DNA of 64,000 nt from Macrotis lagotis (Eukaryota; Chordata; Mammalia; Peramelemorphia; Peramelidae), in assembly GCF_037893015.1 (NCBI RefSeq), contig NC_133666.1:618250974-618314973 (forward strand), written 5' to 3'. The position numbers and the translations under genes were made by a program. A model generated the notes under the pieces. The model did no database searches and was not told the DNA's origin. It saw only the letters and a list, made by a program, of their open reading frames with translations. Positions within the stretch are counted from its first letter, which is position 1. Each line of letters begins with the position of its first letter. Positions 24,210 to 35,551 of the stretch are shown here, piece by piece.

Positions 24210-24560
24210 AGAGTTCAGAATTCAGAGGAAACTCATCTAGTCTAACTTGTGCCTGAAGAGGAATCCTATCAACTAGTGTCTACTTTAAGACCTCTAAGGA
24301 TGCCTATTTGTGGATGTTAAATTTGTGTTGGGAAATCTTTTTCTCATATATATATTTCCAAATATACCCCTCCATATCTTCTCCCTCTTGTTTTTAAAAG
24401 CTCTAAAGTCTAAATGATGGAGGTGAGCTCTGCCTGCCAATCAAAGGTTCAAATGCCTTCCACTACCCTAATACCTTCTGTGTCTCTCAATACTGCCTGT
24501 AGAGGTCAGAAAATGTTTCCCAACTAAATGGTTGTCAGATTCCTCCTTCATGTGGGAACA
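24210..24560 (-). mobile_element. CR1/L3-like fragment, decayed
   Basis: CATCTAGTCTAACTTGTGCC and GACCTCTAAGGATGCC resemble the antisense CR1/L3 3' part. A similar stretch occurs at 24810-24890 and at about 53530-53690. The match is weak. Confidence 0.5.
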
Positions 24561-26299
24561 ATCAGAAACTCACTCACTCTCATTCTCTTTTTCTTTCATC
24601 TGGCAGAGAGTAGTTACTCTCACTAGGAATAGAAAAAAAGTAATGAGTTGGAGAGTGCTCTAGAGAAAGGCTTGTGTGAGAGCTCTGTGAGAAGTTGTCT
24701 GATAGGAGGAAATTTTTTTCACCCTTTTCAGATAAATCACTTTTAACATCATGGATGATATGTTCTGCATTCAAACTTTTCACTTTTTCTGTTCCTACAT
24801 GAACCTTATGGAATTTCAGAGTTGAAAGGCACTGGAGAGTCATCTAACTTCCTAAACAAGAATCCCCTCAGTGATATAACCATGATCTTGGTGAGACTAG
24901 TACATAGCACAGTGTCCCATGTGACAGGAACTCAGTTAATGTTTACTGGATTTCTTACATTGGTCTTTTCTACCCTGATAAGAGACTCCAATCAGAATGG
25001 GAAGGATCCTTGGAAATCTTTGAATAGTTTCTTCATTTTACAGATGGGTAACTGAAGTCCACAGAAGAAACAGGTTTTGCTTAGGGTCACAATGAGAGTC
25101 AGCGACAATGAGGGCTGAGGCCTATCTCTTGCCACTCTAGATTCAGGGTATTTTCCAGCCCACCACAGCTGTCTCTCTGGCAAAATCAGACTTTTAAGTG
25201 ATGACCCTTTATGGGGGTTCAGGCAGAAGACAAAAGGGGTGGATTTTGCTTCCCATAACATTCCAAGGTCATGATGCTGATTCAAGTTGTCTTAAAAGTT
25301 AAAAGGTCACTGAGGGGGCAGAGACAGTGACCACATCTGAGTTTCTAAGATGTCTATTCCATTATAGGGAAAGTTTTATTGGGTGAAGTTGGACATGGGG
25401 CTGCTGGCCGATATATTGGTGAAAGGGATTAGCAACCTCACCTTATTGGTTGCAATTATAACAGAGGTAATTTTGAAGACTCTTACAAGTTCACCCACTT
25501 TGCATAAAAGAGAAAGGTAGTTTTTCCCTGTATTTAAATTTAAAATTTAAAAACATTAAAATTTTTAAAGCTTAAAAAAATCTTTTTAAGCCTCTATTAA
25601 ATATGGGGAGTATAAACAAAGTTTTTGATTCAACTTTGTGAGGTTCCCTGTGGTAATGTGGGAACCTTGTCCAAGAACTTTAGTCCCTATTTTATGTATA
25701 CCTAGCTCTTGGAGCTGAGATTCCTGGGGTCCTGGTTACAAGCCTAGGGGAACAGATACTTTCTCTCCAGGGTATGGAGTATGGAACACAGTCAAAGGGC
25801 ATAGTTGGACAATGGAACAGAGAAATAGAGAAGGGAGGATATAGGGGCTTCATGTCCCTGATGAACAACCTATTAGGGTCTCTTGTATTCTTCTTTACCC
25901 ATTCCCTCATTATTTCCCCCCTTTTTCTAAAAACCAATTTCTTTCTCTCATAATGTTGAGGGATTTAAAGCATTGGGGAATAAGGAAAAAATAAATTTTA
26001 TACTGAACTCATGGTGGGGATGAAGGTGGAAAAGGACAAGGAACAAGACGATCCTGCCTAGCAGACAAGAGTCCCTGCCTAGTAGAAGTCACTGATCACT
26101 GTTGAGGGCTATGCTTCCAACTCCCTATTATCCCAGGAGAAAGATGCTGCAGATAATCCAAACCAGCACATGTTCTATCCCAAAGTCATTCCCATGGGAT
26201 TCTGGGGTGCAACCCAGGGCAACATTTTTTTTTAAAGCAGCAGATTTACCCTCCTAATACTTCGTGGCTCAGGCTGGGGTTCCATTGAGTCTGCCTCCC

Positions 26300-26510
26300 C
26301 CAGGCCCACGGGGGCCGGGCGGTGAGAGTGCGCGGAACGGAGGCGGGGAGGCAACTTGGGCTCAAATGTTCGCCACAGATAACCTGCGAAGCAGATAACC
26401 GAGAGTCAACGGCCCCCTTGGCCCGTCCGCCTATCGAGGCCCACGGGTCAGCTGGCTCCTGCTCCAGTCTACTGGGGCACTCACCGCGCCCCTTCCGGCT
26501 CTCTGCACCT
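26300..26510. promoter_or_regulatory. Small intronic CpG island with paired GATA-like sites
   Basis: About 18 CpGs in 200 bases in an otherwise CpG-poor intron. CAGATAACC occurs twice (26376-26384 and 26392-26400), which fits WGATAR-type sites 16 bp apart. No repeat is recognised. It may be an internal promoter or enhancer; a short open frame through it has no recognisable product. Confidence 0.45.
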
Positions 26511-27410
26511 TATTCTTCCCCACCCACAGTGACTTAGAACCCTGTGTCAACAGCTCACCTACAGGGCGACTCACGCAAAGGCTTCCCTCCACCCCAGTGA
26601 AGTCCTTCAAAGCTGGCCAAAAAAGGCTCCCCCAAATACCTTCTGACCTGCTTCTCCACCTACTGTCTTGGAACCCATCTCTGGAAGAGAAGCTCTTCCT
26701 TTTTCCTGAGGTGATGGTGGTCTAAAATAATCTATCCCTGTTAGCAGGGGAGCAAGGCTATACTGAATCCCAAGGCACCCTGAAGTGAGTGTCCTGGGAC
26801 AGTCCTCATTATTACATACATTTCCCAGAAACACTGCCTCTCCTAGCCCCACCTTCTGTTTTTTTCTGGTGCTGGATCATGGGCTAGAGGGATTTCTTTT
26901 AGCAAAATCCTACCTACCCTCCCACACCCATCTCCCCCCACCCCTAAAAAGAATAAAAGTGCCCTGGGAGCCAATTGATCAAGACTTGACTATCTCCTAT
27001 TGGCTTCTTCTTGAGGATGAGGGCACCTGAAGAGGGTCAGGAGGGGGTTCAAGTCCTTATCTTCTAGACAGACCTCTGGGTGCATGTGGACACTCCCTAG
27101 GGGAGCAGACAGATGAGAGACAGAAGTATGACTTCTGTCAGCAAGTCCCCACGGGACTCAGTTTCCCCATTTGTCAGATCCTTTGCTCTGTTCTCTCCCT
27201 AAGATGACAGCTCAAAGTCCTCTCTGGAGGAACAGATGTCCAGAAAGGGGAAGGAACTTGTTTAATGTTTCATAGTTTGTAAGCAGCAGAGTGGAGATTT
27301 GAACCTAAGCCCTCTGAATCTAAATCTAAAGGGAAGGGGGGGGGGAACCAAAAGGTGGGGTATCTTCAGATCCACAGTCATCCTCCTTCACCACTCCCAT
27401 GCTGGCTTAT

Positions 27411-27607
27411 GAGGAGAAAGGGGGAGAGAAAAGAGGAGGAGGGTAAGGGAGGGAGCAAGAGAGTAGGGGAGGGGAGAGAAAAAGGGGGGAGGGGGAGAGA
27501 AAGAGGGGGAAGGTGGGAGGGTGGGAGAGAGAGAGAGAGAGAGAAACAGACAGACAGAGACAGAGAGACACAGAGACAGAGACAGAGACAGAGACAGAGA
27601 AAGACAG
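27411..27607. repeat. Purine-rich stretch ending in GA/GACAGA repeats
   Basis: An almost pure GGGA/GAGA run of about 120 bases followed by GAGAGA and a GACAGA-type tandem repeat (27530-27605). It includes several G-runs of four to seven. Confidence 0.93.
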
Positions 27608-28249
27608 GCCATAAGACCAAGGGATTGGATGAAACCTTAGAGATCATCTGGCTGTACTTCATCATTTTAGAGAAGAGGAAACTGAGGTCCAAGAAGTGAC
27701 AGGCTGTGCCCAGGGTCAGAAAGTGACAAGTAACAGAGCCAGGATTTTAACCCAAGCCGACTGGCTTTACATTCTGTATTTTTCTTATTGTCCCACACTT
27801 TCCTTAAATCAGTTCCCTTTTTGCCTCCTGGGAAAGGACCCTTGAGGAAGAGTCCCCCATCTCCACTCCTAGAGTGCCTGTCCCTCCATACACACAGCCA
27901 GGGGTTTGAACAGCCAGAAGGGAGGAAAGGTATCCCTGAAGGATTGGGCTGGGTTCCTTTTAGGATAAGACTTAGGGGCTACAGCCTCATCCAGATGGAG
28001 GCAGCTGTACAGTGGCCCTTGGGTCCCATGAGCAGACAGCACTGCCTCCTCAGCAGGTAAAAAGCGCTCTAGGATCGCAGGGTTTATAGTTTGAAGAGGC
28101 TTTAAAGATAATCAAGTCCAACCCCTTCATTTTACACAGTGGGAAACTGAGGCCCAGAAAATGAAAGGTGATTAGGGTCACAAGTGAATACCTGGCAGGT
28201 CTGCTGACCTGATTCTCTGGGCTGGGGACGGGGAAGAGGAGAGGGGTCT

Positions 28250-28870
28250 AGTGAGTGAAGCGGAGGACAAGAAAATAGGTGGCAGAGCCTCCAAAAAGTT
28301 CGCCCTCCAGAAGCAGAGGCTGTAAACAAACTAGAGGCAGCCGCCCCTCTGCCTGAATTTGCCAAAGCGAGTGTTTGAGCGTGCTCAGCGGAGCTGTTAA
28401 AAAAGGCTGTAGCGAGCATCTTCCATTAACGTTACGACCGTGAAATATGACAATAAAATGATAGCCGTATGGTCGCAAATTTGCAGCCCGCCGAGTTGCT
28501 CGGGGTTTATCGTCACTCAAACGTGCAGAGAGCTGTAAAATGTTTACAGAAAGGGTCGTTTGCGGCCATAAAATCCTCCTTTCTCTCCTAAACAAGGCTG
28601 AGTGGAGCCATTTACCAAGCCCCAAATGTTCATCGGGGGAGAGGGAAACATCTGTTCTCTCCAGGAGTTTTCAGTGATCTTCTCGAACAAATTAACTAAA
28701 ATGGGTGCTTTCTAATTAAATTAGCCCTCGCCTGGAATGGCTGGCGTTGGTGCGGCTGGGTACGATTAGCGCACAGAGCACATGGGCGGCTTAATGGGAA
28801 GGTGAAATATGGAAACGCTTGCTACCTGCTGTGCCCGGCCCACCCACGCCCCTGCTCCCTGGTCTAGGGG
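28250..28870. promoter_or_regulatory. Conserved-looking non-coding block (candidate enhancer)
   Basis: A repeat-free stretch with retained CpGs (about 14 between 28388 and 28565) mixed with AT-rich motifs. Visible sites: TGTAAACAAAC (28321-28331, FOX-like), TAACGTTA (28427-28434), CAATAAAAT (28451-28459) and CCATAAAA (28566-28573), both posterior HOX/CDX-like, palindrome GCAAATTTGC (28475-28484), inverted repeat CTGTAAA-ATG-TTTACAG (28533-28549) and CTAATTAAATTAG (28712-28724, paired homeodomain site). Frames are not coding. Conservation is inferred from texture, not measured. Confidence 0.6.
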
Positions 28871-29159
28871 CTCACCCGAGGAGAGACACACATAGGACAG
28901 CACCTGAGCCCTTCTAGCCTCCTCCTTTGGTGCCACTTTCTCCTCTCAAGGCCACTGCTTACAATCAGCCATACCAGTCCAAGTCTCTCAGTTGTCACAT
29001 GAGAAGATGCTCACTCCTCCCTCAGTTCCATTACTCCAGAGAATAAGTGCACATGTGTACAACCCCTCTCTCCCTCACACATGTGTAGACAGACATACCT
29101 ATGATTAGCACATGCAATACCTGCACAGACACACCCACATTCATGTCTCTAAGCAAGTT

Positions 29160-29430
29160 CACTCTCAGTTGTTTTTGCCCCCAAGTTTGAAATGGTCTCC
29201 TCTAACCTCAGTCTCCTTAAAGGAAGGTTCTAGCATTCCTTCAAGGCCCTAATCAGGTGCCACATCTTCCATGAAGCCTTCTTTCATCTCCTGTGTAAAA
29301 AAGAATTCTCCCATCTCAAGTTTTTCATGGTACTTTGTCCCTACCTTGTATATACTTACTTGTATACATGTTATATCTTCCCTATTAGACTGTAAACTCC
29401 CGCAGGGCAGTGGCTGTCATTCTTCATCTT
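29160..29430 (+). mobile_element. L2 LINE 3' end
   Basis: AGGCCCTAATCAGGTGCC, CATGAAGCCTTCTTTCATC, GACTGTAAACTCCCGCAGGG. Shorter L2 tails also end at about 30480-30620 and 31110-31330. Confidence 0.8.
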
Positions 29431-29431
29431 T

Positions 29432-29632
29432 CATAGGATCATAGGATTTAGGACTGGATAGGACCTTAGAAATCATCTAGTCCAATCTCATTTTACAGAT
29501 GAGGAAACTGAGGCCCAGAGAGGTTATGTGATTTGCCACAGTAAGGTAGGCAGTAAGAAGCAGTGGGTTCAAACCCAGGTCCTCTGACTCAAGTTCACCT
29601 TCCACTACATCATGCTGCCTCCTATTGCCCTG
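29432..29632 (-). mobile_element. MIR3-type CORE-SINE
   Basis: GGATCATAGGATTTAGGACT, TCATCTAGTCCAATCTC, ATTTTACAGATGAGGAAACT, GGCCCAGAGAGGTTATG. The same type recurs at about 7195-7360, 23340-23490, 27625-27790, 28075-28215, 34660-34750, 39595-39740 and 61795-61880. Confidence 0.8.
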
Positions 29633-30237
29633 GACAAAGGGCAATACACAAATCACATAGTAGGACCTCAATAAATATGTATTGAACATAACAGAATTAA
29701 TTCCCCAAGAGAGAAGGCCAGATGGGGCTATTAGGCTGGGAATTCCAGGGCATCCAGGCAGGGCCCTGGCCAGGGAAGCTGAGCAGCATTGGAGCCAAAG
29801 GGAGGTGGGTCACAGGGATCCTTCAGATTGGGCTAGATCCTTGGAGTTCTTACCAGGGTTGAGCTCTAGATGTCCAACCCTTAGGAATAGACTTCCAGTC
29901 CTGTGGAAGACTTGGCTGCTCTTCTAGTACCTTCAGCAGGGACACCCCTAGGTAGAGAAGTCTGGTTTCCTAGCTATAGGCCCCTCTAGAGAGCTTTGCC
30001 TGAATCCAGTCCTAAAATCTATGGGCATCAGCACAAAGTTCTCTTCCCCTCCTCTCAATTAACTAGTCTCTATCAACCCTTTCCCTTCACATCTATTCAA
30101 ATACTAGAAATAAGGCCTTGCTTTCAGAGATTCCCCGGTCTAAGGGGTAGACATAGCCCTTGCCCTCATGGAGCCCCGCTAGAAGTTTGGGATCCAACAA
30201 CCCCCTATGCCTCTCCCTTTTCATAGGCAGCTTTGTA

Positions 30238-30480
30238 CTATTGTTGTTCAGTCATTTAATTGATTCTGACTCTTCATGACCCTGTGGGACCACCACATAC
30301 CAATACTGCCCATGGGGTTTTCTTGGCAAAAACACTGAAGCAGTTTGACATTTCCTTCTCCAGAAAAGACTGAGACAAAGAAAGTTAAGTGAGTGATTTG
30401 CCCACAATCACCCAGTTAGTAAGTGTCTGAGGCCTGACTCCAGGCCCAGCACTCTTGCTCCTAAGCCCCCAGCCTGCTTT
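30238..30480 (-). mobile_element. MAR1-type CORE-SINE
   Basis: ATTGTTGTTCAGTCATTTAA, CATGACCCTGTGGG, TGGGGTTTTCTTGGC, TTCCTTCTCCAG. The CORE and head are decayed at the right end. Confidence 0.87.
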
Positions 30481-31572
30481 GTACTACAAGCTATGTTTGG
30501 ACTCTTAAGTTCCTTGAGGGCAGAGACTAGACCTTATAAATTTTTGCTTTGCCTTCAGAGTTTGGCACAAGGCCTGGCACATAGCACGTATTACTGAGTT
30601 TGTTGAATATTTGAATAAATGATCAAGAAGACTTGCTAATAATTATGTAGTTCTCTTTACTCCCTTCCCCCAGCAGTACTACCCTGGGCAGAGATTACTT
30701 ACCTAATAATCTATTTCATCCTAGAAGTCTCCCCCCAGCCTTTTCAATCTCCCTACCTATTTTCCATGCAAAGGTCTGAAGAGAAAGTCTGCTTAACTGA
30801 ATGAAAAAGTGTGTGCACTTCTGCTTTCCATTCTGAGAAATGGAAGCTGAGGACCCCCTGGATCAGGAAGAGAGCTGATCTCTCTCTCTCTCTTCCCTTT
30901 TGAAAGGAACCAAAGGACAGGGTCTCTCTCTCTCCCTCCAATCTTGAGATTCCTAAGGACAAGACTAAAAGACTTGAACAGAGAAAGTAACTGACACTGG
31001 GCAAGTAGGTCATTAAGGTCTGAGAGGGGAAGACATCACTGTTACCTCTGCTTACCTGAACTGTAAACACAGACCTTCCCTGCCCCCAGGGAGCCCCTGC
31101 TCTGAGGAGGAGACAATATCTATTTTGTGGGAGCTCCTCACTAGAAGCATTCTCCTTCCTTCGAATCTCTATAGGATTTTGATAATTCCCACTCTATGAC
31201 TCTTATTGTTTACCTTGTTATATTTTATCAGTCATCTATCCCACCACTAAATGGTAAACTCCATGAGGGCAGGGCCAAGACTTAGCTAACTTTTGTATCT
31301 TAGAAAGTATCAGGCACAGTTTTCAGTGCACAGTGAAATATTAGTAGTTGAAATCTCAGTCCCATATCCCAGAGCCTGACCACCACATTCCTGCTTATGG
31401 GTAGAAAGAAGGTAGATATCCCCGTCTTCAGTTAGGCACTTTTATGAGAAGTATGGAAGTTGTGTTGAGGACAAAGTCAGAAATGGGAGATGGGGGAGGG
31501 AGGGACACCACAGCTAGGGAGGAGGGAATTCATGGTGTGTTCCACAACTACCCTGGGTACCCCAAGTCCTAC

Positions 31573-31823
31573 CCGTCTCCTCTTTGGCTGGGCTCTTCCT
31601 ACGTGCTCGGGAAGCCGAGTGGCCCCGAGGGCTAGATGAAGACTGCAAAGAGATGTAGGAGGGCAGCTTGGAGAGGTTCCTGGAACCTGATGCCTCCATG
31701 TTCCCTTCCTGTAGCTCCTCTACATCTGATGATGCTGAGGAGGAAGATGTTGATGATGACAGGAAAGAAGAGGAGGAGGAACTGGAGGTATTCTTGGTCT
31801 GTGACTTCGGAGATGTGAACTTC
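31573..31823 (-). CDS. ZC3H3: ZC3H3 penultimate exon: serine-rich tail and KLPSYISLQSS motif
   Basis: The exon is 251 bp, entered after TTTTCTCCACAG. Its first base completes an Arg codon left open by the previous exon, then 83 codons follow, and one base is left at the ACGG|GTAGGA donor. The first half is low complexity: a run of seven serines, then FLSSSTSSSSASS. An acidic bridge DVEELQEGN follows, then NLSKLPSYISLQSSSSPRG and a basic segment SRARRKSPAKEETG. Mammalian ZC3H3 has the same order (poly-Ser, acidic linker, KLPSFISLQSS, basic end), which is the basis of the assignment. The tail carries no catalytic motif; it is probably a disordered interaction region. A SINE sits in the intron with its duplicated target site starting 61 bp upstream of this exon's acceptor. 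Confidence 0.94.
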
Positions 31824-31900
31824 CTGTGGAGAAAACAGTGCAGTGAGCAATGAGGACAAGGCCTGGGAAGAGTGAAATAAAATCAAGATCCTTCTTTTCA

Positions 31901-32050
31901 GGAGGCTAGGTGGCATAGTAGATAAAGCACTGGCCTTGGAGTCAGGAGTACCTGGGTTCAAATCCGGTCTCAGACACTTAATGATGACCTAGCTGTGTGG
32001 TCTTGGGCAAGCCACTTAACCCCATTGCCTTGGAAAAAACCTAAAAAAAA
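31901..32050 (+). mobile_element. SINE1 close to a ZC3H3 splice acceptor
   Basis: A full-length plus-strand copy (GGAGGCTAGGTGGCATAG head, GTTCAAATCCGGTCTCAGAC, A-tail). It has a perfect 15-bp duplication, AAGATCCTTCTTTTC, at 31885-31899 and 32051-32065, indicating a comparatively young insertion. Confidence 0.95.
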
Positions 32051-32284
32051 AAGATCCTTCTTTTCTTGCCTTTCAGATGGCTTTGGGAAATCTCCATATT
32101 CCTTTTCTTTCAGGAAGATTCAGAACTTGGAAGACCCTTAATCCTACATCCCTCATTTAAAAAGAAAAAAGATTCAGAGAAAAACAAGACCTCAAAGAGA
32201 GTAAAGAGTTGATTTCAAGTTTTCTGCCCCCCAAATACTTCATTAGTTTCTCTTTACCTTGATCTTGTGATTTTTGTATCTCTC

Positions 32285-32515
32285 ATTTGTTGTTGTTTTG
32301 TGAGGGGTTAGTCATCAAGTCACTTTGTTAGGGCAGAGTTTGGATTGCCATTTTCTTCTCCAGTTCATTCTACAGATGAGGAATTGAGGCAAACAGGGTG
32401 AAGTAACTTACAGATAGTAAGGGTATGAGGCTGGATTGAACTCATGAAGAAGAGTCTTCCTGATTCTGGATTGAGCACTCTATCCACTGCACCTCCTGGC
32501 TGTCTCTTATTCCCA
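32285..32515 (-). mobile_element. MAR1-type CORE-SINE
   Basis: GTCATCAAGTCACTTTG, ATTTTCTTCTCCAGTTC, CAGATGAGGAATTGAGG, GCACTCTATCCACTGC. Confidence 0.82.
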
Positions 32516-34061
32516 ATCTCCAAATTATGCTCTTTTTCCTAACCTCATCCTTAACTACACGGAGTTCCCAAACTAAAGAAAAAGACTTTGATGCTGATGT
32601 TCAAAGCCTCCCCTGTTCGCTCTAGATTCATGTTTTCTTTGATCTAGGTTCTTCTGAATTCATGATGATGAAGAGTTTTCATGAAGATTATAGACTTTTA
32701 ATGTCTGTTGTGGCTGAAAAACTCACTCCCCAGTGGTCAACTTACTGAAGAACTTTTCTATGCTTTGCTAGGCTGATACTTGGATGGTGAATACACTATC
32801 CATCATTAAGCCTTTTTAGTTTAGAAGACCTAGTCAGAGCTTTTGCTTTTGATGGCAGTTTTTGAAGCCAGGTTCCCTTATATTTTGGAGGAGGCTTTTA
32901 ATGGATGTACTCAGTATACAGTTATTAAGTAAACTGAATGAAAAAAAAAACAGCAACTGAGTTAGAATTTATTTGAAGGATGGAGACATGGAAGAAGACC
33001 CTGTAGGGAAGTAGTATGGACATTGGTTTGGAGATGAGAAAGACTAATATATCTTTGTGAAATAAAAAGTAGTTTATTTTGGCTAGAGACAAATGAAGTA
33101 GATTTAAGGAACAATGGGACTTAAAAGTAGAAAGGTACTGTATGTAGGTTAGTACCAGAGCCCTATGGACTTTAAATGACAAAATAATGAATCCAGATTT
33201 TATCTTGCAGGGCTATTTTAAAGGAGAGTCACCACTACCATCACTGTCTTTAAATGTATATTCCATACTATAGTTTCCAAAATGTTTTCACATTCATTTT
33301 TACAATAGCCTTGGGAAAGGGACAGCGCAGGGACTGTAATCACCTTAAGTAAATGAGAAAACGTATTCAGAGGAAGGCAATGTTTCTGGATCGTGGGTAT
33401 GTAGTAGAAAGGGGGATGTTTATAGTATGACTCCAAGGTGTAAGGATGTGAAACCTATTTCACTATTCCTTACCTCAACTTGGTCCAGAGAGTGACCTGG
33501 CACAGGTTTATAGTAGGCAAAGGGGTTGGTTCCAAAATCTAGCACTTTCTAATTTCCAAGTCAGACTTGTTGGCACAAGTTTAAGCAAAAACAGTAGTCA
33601 ACTCTAGCTAGGAACAGAGGTGGTTAACACTCAAGAGTGAGGGCCAGCTTCCTTGTGACTGGGCATTCATCAATAATGCCTCTTGGAGCAGCTATGATCT
33701 TGAGTAAGTGCTTCTGGGAGCAGTCATCCTAACCCTTTGCTCCCTTGGTGAAAGCAGTGCATGAAATTTCATCTACATATGAGCACTTGGGAGAGTGGAC
33801 CCATGACTGATCTCTTTGAACCTCAGGCTCCTCATTGACAAAATAGAGAGAGTGCTTAAAACCCACCAGTGCCTACAGCTAATGTAAGGCAAGCATATTC
33901 AAGTTCCAAATGAATGTTAGAGTTCTTATTTTTTCCAGCTAAAGTCATTACTCCTCTCTGAGGAAGGAGAAAGTAGAGGAAGGAAGAGCTTGTAGGAGAG
34001 GATCCAGCTCTAGAATGTTGACTCACCTCTGGCTGGAAGGGACCTTAAAGGGCAACATTTT

Positions 34062-34209
34062 TTGTTTTTGTTTTTCCAAGGCAGTGTGTTTCAATGACTT
34101 GCCCAAGGTCCTATGGCTAGATATTTATTAAGTGTCTGAGGCTAGATTTGAACTTTGGTTCTTCTGACTCAGAGCTGATGCTCTATCCACTGAATAACCT
34201 AGCTGCGCC
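34062..34209 (-). mobile_element. SINE1 inserted into an older MIR-type element
   Basis: A diverged minus-strand copy flanked by GCAACATTTT at 34052-34061 and 34213-34222. The second flank continues as TTACAGATGAGGAAACTGAG, the core of the host MIR/THER SINE. Confidence 0.88.
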
Positions 34210-35261
34210 AGAGCAACATTTTACAGATGAGGAAACTGAGATACAGAGAGGCAAAGTGACTTGATGAGTCCAGTTAAGTGGTACAGTCAAATTTGAGCCC
34301 AAGGCTCCAGGTTTTCCATTCATCTATAAATGAGGGCTCAAAGGATTAGTTTCTTGGGATCAGGGAATGGTAAGGAAGGCAATCTCGGGTACAAGGTGGG
34401 AAAAGGCAGCAAGAAAACCAGGAAAGCTCCACTGAACTGCTTGAAGTACCTGCTCATTCACCTCTCCCTTGATCATCAGGAGGATTTGGGCTCTACTCGC
34501 TCTGAACAAGCCTAGAGATCAGTCCAAGGCACTCAGTTGGGTTGCTTTCCACTGAATACAAGGCTCAGGCAGCTCTACAGATTCAGACAGGGTTTAGGGA
34601 TAGTCTCTTTCATGGTCCAATCATGGGAAGAAAAGTTATGCCTCCAAAGGTCAGAAGATTTAAATTAGTAAAGGGCCCCAGAAATAATTGAGTCTAATAT
34701 ACTACTTTTATAAATGGAGGAAATTGAAGTCCAAAGAAGGAAAAAAAATGTATCAGGCTGCATCCCTACATATATCAGATTTTTCCAATTTATTTATCAA
34801 TTTTGCTGATTCTCTCCCCTCCCCCTTCCTTCTTTCTCATTTCTTTCTTTCTTTTTAAAATCTTTGTTATAAGGGATTGTTCTCTGGCAAAAGGAAAAAG
34901 GATGGGATACAAGAAGAAATTTATATGACATGAAACCAAAATATATCAATAATATTTTTAAATTTTATCCAATTTCATAAGGTATTAATTAAAATAACAA
35001 TAGTAATAATAATAACTAGAATTTATATAATGCTTTATTTGTAAAGTGCTGGACATGTTACCTCATTTGATCTAGTAAAGCTAGTGACAGAATTGAAATT
35101 TGAATCTAGTCTCTGACACGATGTCTCTTTGTTTAGTCCATGCTTTTGCCACTCTCTGAGAGGTGTCAAATTCAAGGACCAAACCTCCTGAGTACTGAAG
35201 TTAAAATATTAAAATATAATTGGGAAATATTTAATAAACAAAATAAAATAAAAGAGTCATT

Positions 35262-35495
35262 TGGTTCAGTCATTCAATGGTGTCTGACTCTTTGTGATCT
35301 CTAGACCATACTGTCCATGTGGTTTTCTTGGCAAAGATACAGGAGTGGTTTGCCATTTCCTTCTCCAGTGGATTAAAGTAAACAGGGGTTGAGTGATTTG
35401 CCTAAGGTCACACAACCAGCAATCTAAAGTCAGATGTGTAGTCAAGTCTGACTCCAAACCAGGGCTCTATCCACTCAACCACCTAGCTGCCTGAC
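35262..35495 (-). mobile_element. MAR1-type CORE-SINE, complete
   Basis: GGTTCAGTCATTCAATGG, GGTTTTCTTGGCAAAGATAC, TTTCCTTCTCCAGTGG, GGTCACACAACCAG, CTATCCACTCAACC and ACCTAGCTGCC. Confidence 0.9.
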
Positions 35496-35551
35496 AAAAT
35501 AAATACAATGCAACATAGATAATGCTCATTTGTGGTTTTCAAAGTCAATCT

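Larger units (their letters stand above)
6066..31572 (-). other. ZC3H3: Last intron of ZC3H3 (25.5 kb)
   Basis: The donor (ACGG|GTAGGA) is at 31572 and the acceptor (CCCTCAG) ends at 6066. The intron is mostly old repeats (CR1/L3, L2, MIR/THER, MAR1), with younger SINE1 insertions and one Y-box pseudogene. Non-repeat stretches include about 9190-9800, 16560-17030, 19400-19800, 21420-22240, 25130-26250, the CpG-rich patch 26300-26510, and the conserved-looking block 28250-28870. Confidence 0.9.

Noticed and set aside
26322..26537. 71-codon frame through the CpG island
   Set aside because: Open because of GC content; no recognisable product and no flanking splice signal I trust.
27355..27699. 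Open frames of 74-114 codons rich in Arg/Glu/Gly or Ser/Leu/Pro
   Set aside because: Translation of the purine-rich simple repeat.
31636..31961. Open frames with acidic or hydrophobic composition on both strands near 31.7 kb
   Set aside because: These are shadows of the serine-rich ZC3H3 exon (GAT/GAG reads antisense to TCA/TCC).
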